Shown: piece after piece, positions 12,284 to 25,800 of the stretch
How the letters are laid out: every line of letters starts with the position of its first letter
How positions within the stretch are numbered: position 1 is the first letter of the stretch
From: Phoronis australis
Lineage: Eukaryota > Phoronida > Phoronidae
Assembly: GCA_002633005.1 (NCBI GenBank)
Contig: NMRA01000014.1
Span: forward strand, 1,646,260 to 1,710,259
Direction of reading: 5' to 3'
DNA: 64,000 nt
Translations under genes and position numbers: made by a program
Notes under the pieces: generated by a model
What the model was told of the DNA's origin: nothing
Seen by the model: only the letters and a program-made list of their open reading frames with translations
Databases searched by the model: none

Positions 12284-12456
12284 TGTCCCAGCTTAGAGAT
12301 CAAGTTTTAGTCTAATACTGGAATAAAAACATACTAAAATTAGCGACGTTGCGTCCGCATCTCACAGACGTCGTTAATTTTTAGTAATTAGACTCAAACT
12401 TGATCTGTTTTCTCAACTGGATGTCTCAAAATTTTCATGCTTTTGTCCCAGCTTAG
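12284..12456. mobile_element. Hairpin element flanked by 13-bp direct repeats
   Basis: The direct repeat TGTCCCAGCTTAG occurs at 12284-12296 and 12444-12456, as a target-site duplication would. Between them, 12297-12406 folds almost entirely: outer arm AGATCAAGTTTTAGTCTAAT pairs with a near-complement at 12387-12406, and an inner arm ACTAAAATTAGCGACG also pairs. About 37 bp of unpaired sequence follows the hairpin. Non-autonomous; no protein. Confidence 0.6.
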
Positions 12457-12952
12457 GTTTTAGAAAGTTCCCAAGTGGTTTTTAATGCAGTAACTGTTAG
12501 CTTGTTAATACATTTTCCTCCATCAAATCCGCCCATAATGTAAAAGCATGCAAGGCTATTTGTTCCATATTTCCACTTTACAGGTACCGGTTAATTTTTA
12601 TGAAGAATTCAGAAAAGTTATATACTTACGGTTTGCCCATGAATAATTTCATTTAAACATAGTTAACTAATATATTAAAGAAAACTGCTATATCTAGCAC
12701 ATTTCACTCCATCTGGTTACCAAACTGTTTTAGTTTTAAAGTTGCAATTTAACGTTGTTTCAGTTTTAGGTGACAGTGTTCCGCGCCTGCTATGGGTGTC
12801 CCATTAAATGAAAGGAAAAATCACTTGTGAGTGGTTAAGAAGATACTAAAATTTCGTTTATACCATGAAATGAAATAGCGTCATCTGTACGCAGTCAAAT
12901 GTTTATAATCGGACCATTTCAAATTTCCAAACGAAAGCTACAAGACAACCAC

Positions 12953-13066
12953 CAGGGGCGGATCCAGGATTTTTAGTTAGGGACGGGGGGCAGGGCTGAG
13001 TATTAGGCAGGATTTTGCCCGTCAGACATTCCCATCACCGAACTTCCAAATGGAAGTCCGCCACTG
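12953..13066. mobile_element. hAT-like MITE, copy 1
   Basis: Begins CAGGGGCGGATCCAGGAT and ends TCCGCCACTG, imperfect terminal inverted repeats of the widespread GGCGGATCC hAT-type MITEs. Its interior (GGATTTT, CCCGTCAGACATTC) matches the copy at 60139-60301. Non-autonomous. A clean 8-bp target duplication is not visible. Confidence 0.7.
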
Positions 13067-16000
13067 ACCACCATCTTACACACATCTACGAAGGGGGTTT
13101 GCGGGTTGTATAATACATGCAGGGCTACATTGACGCGCTAACGCGTAAAACATTGTACGCGTTAACAACTGGCAAGCTTGGCATTCCATACAACTACACG
13201 TCTACGCACTCATGTTTGCGCGCATCAGAAGCATGGGCCTATCTTATGGGTTTATGTATTCACAATAATGAAGAATTGTATATTCAGCATTTGGCATCAG
13301 GCAAGGCCAAATGGAAAAGGTAATTTTAACGCATACCCAAGAAATAAGCAAAAGCGACATTATAATTAAGAAGGCATACACGTTGAAAACTCCGTTTGAA
13401 GAAAGCTATTCGCTAGATAACGAAATTAAGCCATCACGCGTCATAAGAAAACCGTTGAACAGTCCTGGTGACGTCATGCGAGACATAACACCGTAAGATT
13501 AATAATCGTTTTTCATGCGGATGGAACTTCCGGCCACAAGTATTCATTGAAAATAACAGTTGAAAAATTTTTCTAAAGCTGTGAGTGAAATGTTGATAAA
13601 ATCCGTTTTCAACGAAATTGAACATGAATTGAGAAAACTTTGATTTCACGCGAACAAATGAGACCCTAGTGAATATTTTTTGGTTGTATTAGCGTTTTCG
13701 TGTGGATGNAAATGATTTTTGTTGCAGTACTGAAAAGTATTGGCGCATTAGCTCTGGTGGCTCCTTGTTTTTTTGGCAAATTGACCATTTTATGGTTCCC
13801 ATGGGTAATTTTGTTAGTGGTCTAGTATGTATGTACAACTGTAATCGTAGGGCAATTGTAATGCAAACCATGTTGCAAAAGTATTTTTTTATGACCATTT
13901 CATTGTAAAATGCTGCCTAATTGGAACCGACAAGCCAGTTTTTCATTTTGTGGTGGTTAGTTTTGATAAAAACATTGGTGTGGTAAATACAGCTACCTCA
14001 AGTTTGTGAAGAAGAGATTTCCAGTGTTGTCAGCGATATTGCGAAATCACTTTTTCGCAGTGAGACTACATCACCTTAAATGTAATTCCCTGACTTTATG
14101 GGAATATTTTCAGCTTAGATGAGTTGTCTGTGAGGTAGGCAATTTTCAAATAAGATAATGAATAAAATTGTCAAACATTGTTTTATTTTTTAGGTGTGTG
14201 ATCTTCCAATAAGTGATTACTTTTAAAAAACCTGTGCAGAATTTGATTTTTACTCTTCATTTTAAGGAGAATAAATCCATAAACCTGCATTGTCTTGAAA
14301 TTTTACTCAAACTACATATTGGGTTGGGGATTGGAATCTTAATACAACAGAGTCTCTGAACCCGTACCATGAGCAATACACCACAATACACGGATATAAA
14401 AATTTGGTGTTTAGGTTCCACGGAAAGGATTCGTGTGCGCGGTAATAGTTACTAAGGTGCGTGGTCATTGTTTGTGGATACTTTGGGATTCCTCTTCTGT
14501 GGTCATCCACGGGAAACCTGGTCGCATAGAGAACAATAGATTAGCATCTTCATTGTTATAATAAAGATATAATGACGAGCACTTATCAGCAACGGTCTGA
14601 TGTCCGCAAGGTTCTATATCCATGCGACCTGTGTTGTTATATCCAACAGTGACACAACAACGGAAAACAATGATAGGACCGATGGGCGAAAAACATGCGA
14701 CGAGTTGCCACAGACAGTGGTGGAGTTTGTCTTGTCATTCGAATGTTTTTAGAGAACTGCAAACCCGGTATTTCGTCAGGAATATTTCTGCGGTCTTTTG
14801 TTTTAAGTCGTGGGAAAAACTGCGGTCATGCCACCAAACTTATCATTCATTTGATATTACAATGCATTGCATGAACATTTGATCAACAGAAAATCTGACT
14901 TGAATATGTGTGAAGAAATACCCATGAGGAAATTGCAAAGTAAAACAACTGTAAATCAAAATAACCTACATTTGTCGAGTTCATGTCTAACCCTGTTCAC
15001 TGCGGAGGACATAATCGGCTTTTTACAAAATGGAGCCATGTGTGGTATTTAGGGGTACTATAGCCCAAAGTGATAAGTAGTAAAACGTTCAAAACATTCA
15101 GGAGGAACTAACTTGTTGCAAAATATCGAAAAATATGAAGGACAATCGGATTTTACGGTGCTCACGCATCGATCTCAGATATATGACAATTTCTCATTTT
15201 AGTACATTTGAGGTGCCAAAATGTATAACTAATAAACTGGCTGACAAAGTTTTTATTTTATGCAATGAAAGTAACATGTTTTGTCAACATTTTGGCTAAG
15301 TTTCATTCTCATAGCAGTGGGGGCAGATTTGGTACAGCAGTGTACTGAACACAACCTCAAAATGGCATAACGGGGGGCAGTGTAGTAAAACTACTAAATG
15401 AGGGCGGTAAATCGGAATCGTGTTTCAAGACATCTGCGTAACAATCTATAGGCACCACTAAACAATGCCAAGTGAATAATAAATCAATAGCTTTCATTCA
15501 AGGAAAAATATGAACAGTTGAAACTGGACAGTTTTTATACCGTGAAAACATGGCTGCGAAACCGTAAAATGTGTTTGAACCTATAACTTTAGAAAAACAC
15601 AATATTTTGAGGAAATATTTTACCGCTGTTTATAGATCCTATAAGACTACATATGTGCCAAATTTGGTGAAAATCGGCTGACCCCCACCTTGCCGCTCAT
15701 GGTTGGTGCTCTCGTGGACTAGTACTTAATGATAATAGTAATAACAGTTAGCATTAGATGTTACGTATTGTTGTCATTTGAGAACGTGCATCTATCCAAC
15801 CATCGGATTGTCCTTAAATCACCACCCATGCCACTAAGAGCCGTGACATAATCAAACTTCGTTTTTTGGAATAAATGCAACCCATTTTTTAAAAAATAAA
15901 GGAGTGTATGTTGCTAAACCGTGTTTGCTCCTCCCCATTACGCCATCAGGTAGATCCGCGATTCCGTAGCAACACATTTCTGTACACAGACTAGGGATTA

Positions 16001-17400
16001 ATAAGCCCACAACATCCGAGCAAATCACGCCAAGTTTGTTTTAAATGCGAGTAGAACAATGGTTGTAACATTCTACGTCCAGCGTTTTAGAGGAGCCTCT
16101 GTGTCTTGCGTAGGGTGGTATTTGAAAAATGATGTGCGCCGCGCATGGCGAAACTTTCAACGAAGGATTTAGTTTGGTCAACCTGCTGAAATTTCTCCAG
16201 TCCGGCCTAAGTCGTTTCTCCGGCCCATAGTTTTGATTGAATGTTTCCGGAGAACGAGGCCACGACAAACAAGTTTTGATTTGTGTCCAGTCTTCGAAGA
16301 TTTATAAGTTTATTTTAGGTCACGACGACTCTAGCCTTCACGCTGCAAAAACTTGTTTTCACTGAAGACAGATTACTTGATTAGCTGAAAGGTCGGCATT
16401 TGACTTATACAGTAGTAAGTGGACAGCTAATTGTTCTGTATCTGATTCCAAAGCAGGCAATGGTGGAGGGAGGGAGGGGGGGGGGGCACGGAATTGGCGG
16501 TCTGATAGACTACAGGGACGGCATGACAGCTGGGGACAAATGATAATCACATCACTATACATGTAGGTAGGTCAACAGAGACCTTAATTAATACGGCCGG
16601 GCACTCAGTCACGCAGGGTCAAACCGAAAAGGCAAAGTTTTAGTTAAAACTGCGGTATATGAACGTATCCCCCCTTGAAATTACAACTGAGCTTCATTCG
16701 ATCCCTGCCAATCCTGGATTTCACAGCCAAACTCGAATCTCACTGTATTTACCCACGTATGTCTCAAAATCATTCAGACAGTTTTGTATTTTGCGCTATT
16801 GGATGTCCACATGTTCTTTGTTCTTCTATTCTTTGCACGTCTTTCTGGGCTGCATTACTTTATTCGATCGTTTAATGCCAAAGAAGTACATGTATAATAG
16901 TTTCGTGTTGTCGGTTAATTGCAACTCCGACGGAAAAAAGTTGTATGAACTTGAAGAATAACAATGGAAGAGTGGTGTTCTTCCCCTTCCCGACATCAAA
17001 GACAACAAAATGTGGAGCGAGAGCATAAAGCAAGCTGTTCAGGTAAATTTCAAACCAACATGTAAGAGAATCTCCTTTCATAAGATACGTTTCAAATCTG
17101 GAATTTTTGAACTGATAAAATAGGGAATATCCAGGGCCATTCACGACGGCAGTTTCCGACATGACCTGTGGAAATGCACTGGTCACTCCAAAACAAGGTC
17201 CAATCAATGAAAACAACACGCACTCCGTTAACTCCTGGACAAAGGCGAGTTCTATCGCTGTGTAACTCGGGACGACCCTATTAGGATTGCTAACTCGCCT
17301 TATTACAAATGGCCCCCCTAAAACATAACGCGATGGTTTTTGAATATGGAGTTACATGTCTCACAAACACATTGTTATTGCACAGGGGTGCTCCAATTTC
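13067..17400. other. Non-coding stretch
   Basis: Short open frames without motifs on both strands; a G-rich run at about 16466-16487. No convincing exon. Low-level resemblance between the frames near 16.0-16.3 kb and known proteins was not found. Confidence 0.4.
13709..13709. other. Ambiguous base (N)
   Basis: A single N in otherwise continuous sequence. No duplicated flanks were seen, unlike the N at 57337, so this may simply be an uncalled base. Confidence 0.95.
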
Positions 17401-17582
17401 TGACTAAAAAAAAACAGGGTACCACCTTCGGAAGTGTGAACTGCCCGTCCGCGCCCTTTTAGTGGACTTTTGTCGCATTTTCTATGATTTTGTTCTTTCT
17501 CTGAGGCGGACCTTTTTACCTACTTCTCCAAATGGGGGGGTGGGCTCTCGAACCCCCCAAGCCCCCCAGAGTGCGCACATGT
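17401..17582 (-). mobile_element. GC-ended MITE family B, partial copy
   Basis: Read on the minus strand it aligns with 27051-27200: a G-rich start, the motif GGGGGGTTCGA, an AAAAAGG-CCGCCTC core, then GACAAAAGNCCACTAAA and an oligo-A/T run. It is in opposite orientation to the 27-kb copy and lacks that copy's distal end. Non-coding. Confidence 0.65.
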
Positions 17583-18827
17583 ATTGAAGACAGTATCGGG
17601 AAGTAATTCTGCAAGTCCGAAAAACATCGAATATATTAAAAGTTCAGCGGATATTTCACAGTAGCATTCCTATATTTTATTGTCAGTGGTTTAAATTTAG
17701 TGTCGAACTGTCATTTTAATTAACATACCACTTAAACAATTCACACCATGCTTGAATTCGGTAACCAAAAATTTGTGTGGGGCATTTCAAGTACTTTTTT
17801 TCTTCAGTATGTCTACTTTTAATCATGAAATAAACAAAACTTTAATTTACGTCATCATTCGATCCGGTATCCGTCGTTGTGTTGTTCTACACCAGCCGCG
17901 AGCCGTAATGGCCTCAAAACCGAGTTTGTCTGAGTATTATGGAAAGTTGCAGATGCGGACGATGCAGTAATAGCAATCGGACAGTCAATATTTCCGTTTT
18001 TTCATTTCCAAAAAACTCAAGAATGGCACATGTTCGTGCGTCAGAAATGGGTATGGGAGTACAGGGTGGAGCAAGCGATCAGTTCAGCGACCACTTGGTG
18101 TTCAGCCAATTTTGAAGAATCCGTCGCAGAAACGGATATTTGATGAAGGTTTCTACAAAGTGAAAGTACATTTGATGAAGAAAATGTGTATTTTGTTGAG
18201 CCATTGCTTAGAACCTAGTCAGGCATATTGATTAGGAGCCTCAGCATCAAATTGTGACTGAGACAATGAATGTGATTGCAGTAAGATTCCATCAGTCTAC
18301 TGTTGTTCAAGACTTTGCGGGAATGCATGCTATCCACATATACATGTACGTCAATGCCTCATGACCCCAGCCGGTACAGAGGCTGGAGTCGGACACTGGG
18401 CCGAAATAATCGACGAATCCTAATGGTACGATTTTTCATAATTTTGGAGCAGAGAAGACAGAGACGAGTATCATTTGCCCAGTAATAAAATCTTACTAGC
18501 ATCACTATACATGTAATTAGATTTGATCGTTCCTGACAAACGCACTCGGCATTCGAAGAATGGAATCAGTGTCCGCTTTGACAGTCAGGGTAAAAGTTAC
18601 AGTCTTGGACACATATATTACCCTACACTGAAGTGGTTACAATATTAAATCACGATTATAAAAGACGTTTATTAACACTCTCAAATCTGGAGTGTCCGTA
18701 TACTAAGTAGCGGGCTTCAACTCGGCTACACTCGCCGTGGACGGCGGTGCAGGAGGCAGGGTCGTGTTCGTACGACAGATATGAGAAGGTTAAACTCGGA
18801 TGTTTCACCTATAGACCGAGTGTAGTC

Positions 18828-18917
18828 TTAACGCCCATCTCCATACTCGTCTTCATAATCCTCGTCAAGCTCACTTTCTAAGTCTTCGTAGCTTACCAAA
18901 CCACTATTATCTGTCAT
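18828..18917 (-). CDS. Small acidic ORF or first exon
   Basis: Minus-strand ATG at 18917 opens a 29-codon frame ending in TAA, with a strongly acidic half (ESELDEDYEDEYGD). A donor-like site (TTTG|gtaagc) lies after codon 7, so the acidic part might instead be intron. No homologue recognised. An E-box-like CACGTG lies about 55 bases upstream. Confidence 0.22.
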   Translation of the reverse strand: MTDNSGLVSYEDLESELDEDYEDEYGDGR

Positions 18918-20309
18918 TGCATATAATTATACATCTACATGCATTGTCAACTGTTCCACCGATGACATCACGTGGCGGCAAACAAAAAAGATTATTAAAG
19001 TTTCTTTAAAATTCAAATTTCCTAAATCATTTTTCTAAAAGTGCTCGTTTAGTTAAGATTGTGTGCTATAAAATTATTATACAAGGTCCAAAACCGTTAT
19101 TGTGGGTACGCTTTAAAGGGGCGTACGCGTGCAATGTGTTTGCAATCAAGCCGCTCGTCCACTATTGCTAAAATCAGGAAGAGAACTCTTCCTGCTATGA
19201 TGAATACAGGAATACATCCACAGAGAGTTTCACATGCCCAGCCTCCCGACCACAGCCCTGACTATCGGCCATCTTTTCATTGCTGTAATGGAAGAATCTT
19301 AAGTGCGCATGCCCTCTAATACTCGGCTCAGGTCTTTCTCGGGCCAACGCCTTGTCGGGGTATCTGTGCCTACACTACTGATTTGCTACCAAGAATGTTT
19401 TAACAGTGAATCAAAACAGCACTTTGCATCCATACCATCGTCACTAGTGTCCTTGCTGTCCAGAGATAAAAATTTGCCGAGATCTAGATCCTGCCAGACT
19501 ATTGTTTTGCAGTAATCACCAACGATTTAAAATCGTTTAACAAACTTTCTGAAATTTTGCAGGATGTTTGCTAACGTTGCCAGGCAGATATCCTGTTGGA
19601 CATGTCCGTGATATTTCCGCGCTGAATAGGGAAGGGAACAGCCCACGACAACATTGTACAATATTACTCGTGTCAAGCAAGAAGACGGCACACAGTATTT
19701 TTTAATTAACCAACTAAACTTACCCCACCCAATTTCATAAGATTTTGAATTTTGCAGGGTATATGGAGATTACACTTGTTCTGGTTGAAAGGGTGTGCTA
19801 GTTGTAACGTACTTTCCTCGCTTTTTTCTCAGTAGTGGATTTTCTTTAACATTTACTGCTTGCAAAAGCCAATGGGAGTTGAAAATTATCACTACATTCA
19901 TATGATTAACAGGCTATTCGGATTTGTAATAATCCTGGCTGGTCGACATTCATCTTTCGGTCCCGGATATATTGTAAAGTGTTTGTCAGTCTGAATTCAA
20001 AGAGATGGGCGTAATTGGAAAACGAGCAACTTCATCCTAAACATATCTCAAATGCAATACCATGGTATTCTTACTTACAATGTCTTGGTTCAACCCGGGG
20101 CAAATCAAATACAAGTTTCTCGTTGGCTCATTGCACACACTATGACGTTATATCATGCACATCTTTTGATTGCATATTTTTGGAAAACTCATTCTTAAGA
20201 TTCAACGACGCCGTTTTTGGCTTTGAAATGAAGAAGCAGATGGCGGACGAAGAATTGGTGTAATGTATTTTTGAAGGGAGCTATAGAGGAGTTTACAAAC
20301 GGGGAGGTG

Positions 20310-20500
20310 TGATACGCCGTGATATGTAACAATTTCGTAGAATGTTACAACTGTTACATTTTATGTCATTGTTACATTTTACGTTGCTAGACCTCTCCTA
20401 AAATGCAACAAGTTGCTACATTTTATGTAATTGCTATAATTTACGTTGAATGTACATGCGAGAAATGTCCCATTGTTACATTTTACGAAAGCGATGACAT
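20310..20500 (+). repeat. TAAAATGTAAC-rich array, left arm of an inverted pair
   Basis: Six or more copies of GTTACATTTTA or its complement in about 190 bp, each close to a dyad. The whole array is the reverse complement of 22735-22890, with shared order and spacing including the CATGCGAGAAATGT segment, plus about 60 extra bases here. The frame at 20403-20648 that crosses it is repeat translation, not a gene. Confidence 0.7.
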
Positions 20501-22734
20501 ATTTCATGAGTTTGAAAGGTATTTGTCACACGGAAGAAATCCGTTCAAACACTTAACGCCTTCTTTCTCGGATTGTGTGAATGAATTTCTATCAAATGTG
20601 CCAGGTCGACTTTATAGATGTCCCGATGTACTTTCCATGGTTTTCTGAATACGAGTAGTTTAATGGTACAGTAAAAATGTACAGCGTACAGTTTCAACTC
20701 CACACCAAAGGAGTTTCCGGGATCAGGTAAGTGTTGTTATCGTTAAAGCGATCTTTCATTCTTTTGTTGACGCTCATAAACCAATTTTATCGGACATTAC
20801 AGTAAACACTCTTCCCTTTGTAAGAACAACATGGACATCGTATTTGGCTAATATTTATCGTATTTCTTCGGGAACGAAAGACAACAACAAAATTTTTCAT
20901 GGAGAATTCAATTTCGGAAGCCAACTTGATAGAAAAAACACCAGTTTTAGTCCACGATAGTTTGGTTTATTTCGGCCAGTGTATTATTGCCTTGGAGTCA
21001 TCGTTTCTGATGCCGACGGGTGCTGTCTACCACTTTAGTTACGAATGACAATTTCTTAAAGACATTGTGGTGGAAAGAAATAAAAGCACGCATTTACTTG
21101 CAGGCAGGTTGATAATATTTTGCCAAAGCAACAGCATAATATCGCCTTTGAGAGGGGCAAGCTATTAGTTCAAAAAAGTGGCGGCATAGTGACGAAAGAA
21201 ATATCATTGTTCCTACGATGTCAAACCTGTCTGAAATAGTGGTGGTAACAACAGGTCAAACCGTGACGTGTGTACGTAAAAACGCGAGATTAAAGGAGCA
21301 ATGGTCCAAAAAAGCTGACTGTCGGACTATAAAAACATGAAATTTCGCTTTCTATTACCTTTTAAGATAAAATATGAATTGAAATTGCTATTTGGCCAAT
21401 GGTTGCTAGTTCGAAGTACATATAAATAAGGATAAAAATTGGACATTCTATTGTTAATGGAAGTGAAGTCACGTGTCTCATGAGGCGCTTTTGTTGTGTT
21501 GCAGCTCGCAGATAAGGGAATTTGGTATGTTAATCCTTTTGATGCATTGCATTTTAAACTTTTTGATGCTTTGCATTAAATGCTCATATTAAACATCGCT
21601 AACTTCGACGCTGGCGGTTTTTGTTCCATACAATCAACTTTCAATGTAACGTAGTTCAAATCATTCTGTTAAATCACATTGTTTTTCTAAGAATATTTGG
21701 GCCCATTCCACATAAAATTGTTGCGTGTCTTGTATGTCAGTTACCCGCTATTCTAATGACGAGGTGACCGCAGCTGACTAGTCGTTAGTTCTCGAAAATT
21801 GTCTGCCTCCAGAGTTCAAGGTAACGCAATTTGAACTTACACAACGTCGTGGAACGATACCCAGTTCTTTGGCAAGGAATGTTTTCAACAAGAGACAATG
21901 TTGCGGTCTGAATTCAGTTCTTCGTGGCAACTATGGGTGGACATACATGTAGTTATATTTACAAATAATACCGTACTTGCTGATAGTTTAGAAATAGTCA
22001 TTTTTTGGATTTGGGGCTCATCTAAACAAGATTTCAAATATCAACCTCTTCGTTTCCAAAAAAATAGGCGTACACTGCATCCACAGCTGTCAAGACGTTC
22101 CTCACAATATTGTTTAAGCTGAACTTGGGAGCCCCTTTAAAATCCTTTTGGGACAACACTGGCTGTCCACTATGGAAAGCCCGATGACAATATTGAACAA
22201 TAAATGAGATCATTTTAAACTTTTTGAGGTCCATGATGTATTAGCACTTTGCTAAATATATATTGTGTCCTCGTTAAATAAATTTGAAAATATTAATAAT
22301 AATAAGGATAACAAAAACGGTAATGAGTAATAGTAGTGACAGTGACAATAGTATTAATGTTAATGACAGTAGTTACAGTATTAGTAATAGTAACAGTAGT
22401 GATAGTAATGTAATACTAATAAAACTGTGAATAGGTAGCCTACAGAAGATATATACGGAAAGTGCCGCCCAAAAGGGTGTTTTTTCACTCTCCAAAATGG
22501 TGTCATTTTCGACAAAACTATATCTAGACGGTGACTTTCATGAATTTCTGGAACAAAAGTGTGCGAAAATGTGAGGTTTTACACAAATTAGTCTCTAAGT
22601 GGGTCACTTTTTGTACGAGCCTACTCTCTAAATGGGTAGATATTCAAATATTTCGGGCGCCACTCCTCGTTTAAAAATACTCCAGTACCCCCCGGCCGTG
22701 TCAGACACCACTTTTTTCGTGATTTTGGTCATTT
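20501..22734. other. Spacer between the inverted arrays
   Basis: Non-coding by inspection apart from the triplet tract at 22291-22430. No transposase or integrase motif on either strand. Confidence 0.4.
22291..22430 (+). repeat. Trinucleotide low-complexity tract
   Basis: About 140 bp built from AAT, AGT and ACA-like triplets (AATAGTAGTGACAGTGACAATAG and similar). Irregular, non-coding. Confidence 0.8.
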
Positions 22735-22890
22735 TCTTTGCAATATGACGTGGGCTTCGTAAAATGTAACAATGGTACATTTCTCGCATGTGCGCTCGAC
22801 GTGAAATGTAACAACTACGTAAAATGTAACGATGACATAAAATGTAACAGTTGATACATTTTACGAAATGGTTACATTTTACAGAGGTTT
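22735..22890 (-). repeat. TAAAATGTAAC-rich array, right arm of an inverted pair
   Basis: Reverse complement of the array at 20310-20500. The two arms bracket about 2.2 kb. No transposase is recognisable between them and the sequences outside the arms do not match, so a transposon is possible but unproven. Confidence 0.7.
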
Positions 22891-25800
22891 TGTTATAAAC
22901 TATTGCGAGAAGGCGTCCTCCGTGGCGAATGCTCACAATTTTGCCCCAACGGGACGGCGTTAGCAAAAACCGGGGATTTGAATTCGTTGTTAAAAAAAAT
23001 GTTTCTCGTGAAATTTTCGATTTAGCTAACACCGTTTTTCAAAATCAAGTATGAATGTTTCCCTTTGCATTGTCGAAATGATGGATACGAAATAGTGTAA
23101 GTCCATGCCATGCCGTTCATTTGAGCAGTGTGGAATCTTGGTGGCCATAAATGTGGGAAAAGGGAAATTTCCCCTTGAGATCACTGGATGTGGATTGTGG
23201 ATGTGCAAGATGTTACGTCGATAAAAGTTTCATTCCATCAACTGGCGAATGTGACTGGCTAGAAATCTAAATCAAAAGACAAAATTGTCTTTAAGTAAAA
23301 AATCATCATATTAGGTGTACGATGTACACGTAGACGGGACATTAGATCAGATGTACCGCATTGCAAAATCATAACTGTTTCAGATGAAACACAAAAAATT
23401 TAGCATCAACTTCTAGAAATTGGCCTCAGTTGCATAAATTTAAACGCTGGATACCAACCGTTGACGTCGCACTATCACACGTCAATTTGTCAACGTTGAA
23501 CAATATACTTGAAGTCACGCGATAATCAAGCGCATCCATCGGACAAGTTTTGAAGATTTATGTAACCTATAGATGAGGCACAAACCATGGACAAATGTCA
23601 GCGAACCGGCCAGTGAGCATCCATAAAGTCAAACTCCTTGCTCTTAGTCGTTTATCATCGAATGATGTGTTATTGTGAACATGTCAAACATTGACCTCAG
23701 CTAGGAGCATAAACCGTGTGAAGCGAGTATTTAAACAGCATAAATCATGTGATTGTCGACTTTGAAATCACATTATTATGATATTAGTTTACCAACGTCT
23801 CATATCCCGGGTTGATTGTTGCTTGTTAATTTCAAAAGTCAAATCTGTTGTATATTTATGTTTTCCAACTTGTGTCCAAGATACTTGTTTACGTCTTAAA
23901 GTTGATAACAATAAGTTAACACCGAGCAACGCATCAAAAACAATAAGGCGATGTAGGTTCGGTTCGTTTCGCGTGATTGACCACAGGCATCTGCACGACT
24001 TGAAATGTTTTATATCTCGCAAAGACACCATTCTTTGTAAACGTGACATAACTTTTACACCAAAAAATGAGTGCGCTGCGACAATTAAAAATGAGAAAGA
24101 AAAGTTTTACGCACCGACCAATCTACACGTACTGTATCCATGTGTCTCAGAGCAATGAAAATGTATGAGGCCTAGGGGAAATGAATTTTGATTTCTTAAA
24201 ACTCTTCGTAAGGCATTAGAGTATTATTTCCTTGGTCAGGGTGAGTTCATGAGAAACTTAGTTAATAATCTTAGTGCTAGGGTCAAGGGGGACAAAGATA
24301 CCCGAGAATGGTTCGTGTCTTCCAAATAACTTCAAGCGTCAGGGGTGAAACTTGATGGTGGGGAGGGCAAACGAGCAATTGAGGTTGAATATGAGACGAT
24401 TTGTTGGCCTAGAAGTGCCGTAGCGGCAATGGGCTGAGATACTGGTGAAAGCCCGAGGCTCTTTTGTCGACGCGTACGTTGGTTTATGTTTTTTGTTTAC
24501 TTTCAGCTAAAATCAGTCTACAGGGTAGCTCATTGTGTTTCATGAAAACGGTAGAAATACCTAATCTGGTCGACTCGACAGAAGGCAAAACGTTTGGAGA
24601 AACGTAAGAGACAAAACGCCAACTTTTGGTTTATCGTGGTCAAATTTCTCACTTTTGGCTCCGGTCAACGTGACAAAAGGCCATACTCTCTTTGGAAAAG
24701 CACTTCCCAACAGGCAACGGGGGAAGGGGGTGTTAGCGTTTAGGGGAGAATTATTCGCATTATCTAAAATGAGGGAAGACGTTATTTACAAGACATCTCC
24801 AGTTCAACACTACATATGTACTTCGACAATAATTCCACATCCTTACGATTTCAGACGTATCGCAAGGTATCAGACACAGCCTAATTGAAACTTTAACGTC
24901 GGCTACTTACTTAAAAAATGTCGCAAACAGTTTCCATACGACGACTAATTAGGTTCGAAAGTACTATCTTGGGGCTCAGAAAATAAAACAAATTCTACGA
25001 TCTGTCAAACCCTGTCAGTGCTGTCCATTATGGAACTTGTGTAGTCCCAATGATGTACAGGTAGTCAGTTTTCTAACTTTCATATTTTGACAGTAAGGGT
25101 GAAGCAAATACACTAATAAAGATGTACGCTAATGGCGTGTGCGTTGTGGATTCCCCATGCAGTCCAAATAGGAACTCTTCACGTTAGAGTAAATTCTCAC
25201 AGAATTTGTGGATTTAAAAAGTTACAGGCTGCCCGTTCTTCTGCTGTTTGATATTCATCACAAAATATGTTTTTGGCTTTGGAACACACGAAGAGTAAAC
25301 AGTACCTTTCCTGCACGCCTCTAATTTGAGGGCTAAGCCCCCCCTCCCTCCTTTGTTTTTATTAAAACCAGGGGTCGATATTGGTTCCTAGACTGAAAAA
25401 ATGACTCGGTAATTAGTTATGTTTATTGAGAAATAGACACTGTATTTACTGAAAGTGACGCTCATAATATATAATTATTCAGTGGTAGAAAAAAATTAGT
25501 TTTGTGAGTATACAACGGCACAAGTAAGCAAACAATTTAGGGAACCTAGTTAAGTCCATCTTTGGGACTGTTTCATACAGTATACAAGCGTGTGCACATT
25601 CCCATTATAGACAGAATCGGAGGGGGTATTCGAGTGAAGCCTGTTCAAAAGGACGACATTTCCAAGCACAACTTAGCCAATGTTTACCTCTGAATCCTGA
25701 GTCACCGTTATGCAACACTCAGTCAATTCTGTCAGGAGTCTAAGATTCGCCATCTAAATAGTCAAAATGATGAATCTGTACAGAAAAATTGGAAGGTGCA

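Noticed and set aside
16872-17290. Minus-strand open stretch resembling a membrane protein
   Set aside because: Hydrophobic and long, continuing upstream of its first ATG, but with no motif I can name and no convincing splice sites; could be a relic.
22628-23032. 134-codon minus-strand open frame
   Set aside because: Much of it is the translation of the TAAAATGTAAC array (repeated CY-IL words), not a protein domain.
23778-24158. 126-codon plus-strand open frame
   Set aside because: No family motif, no clear promoter or splice context; length is not exceptional for 64 kb of AT-rich DNA.
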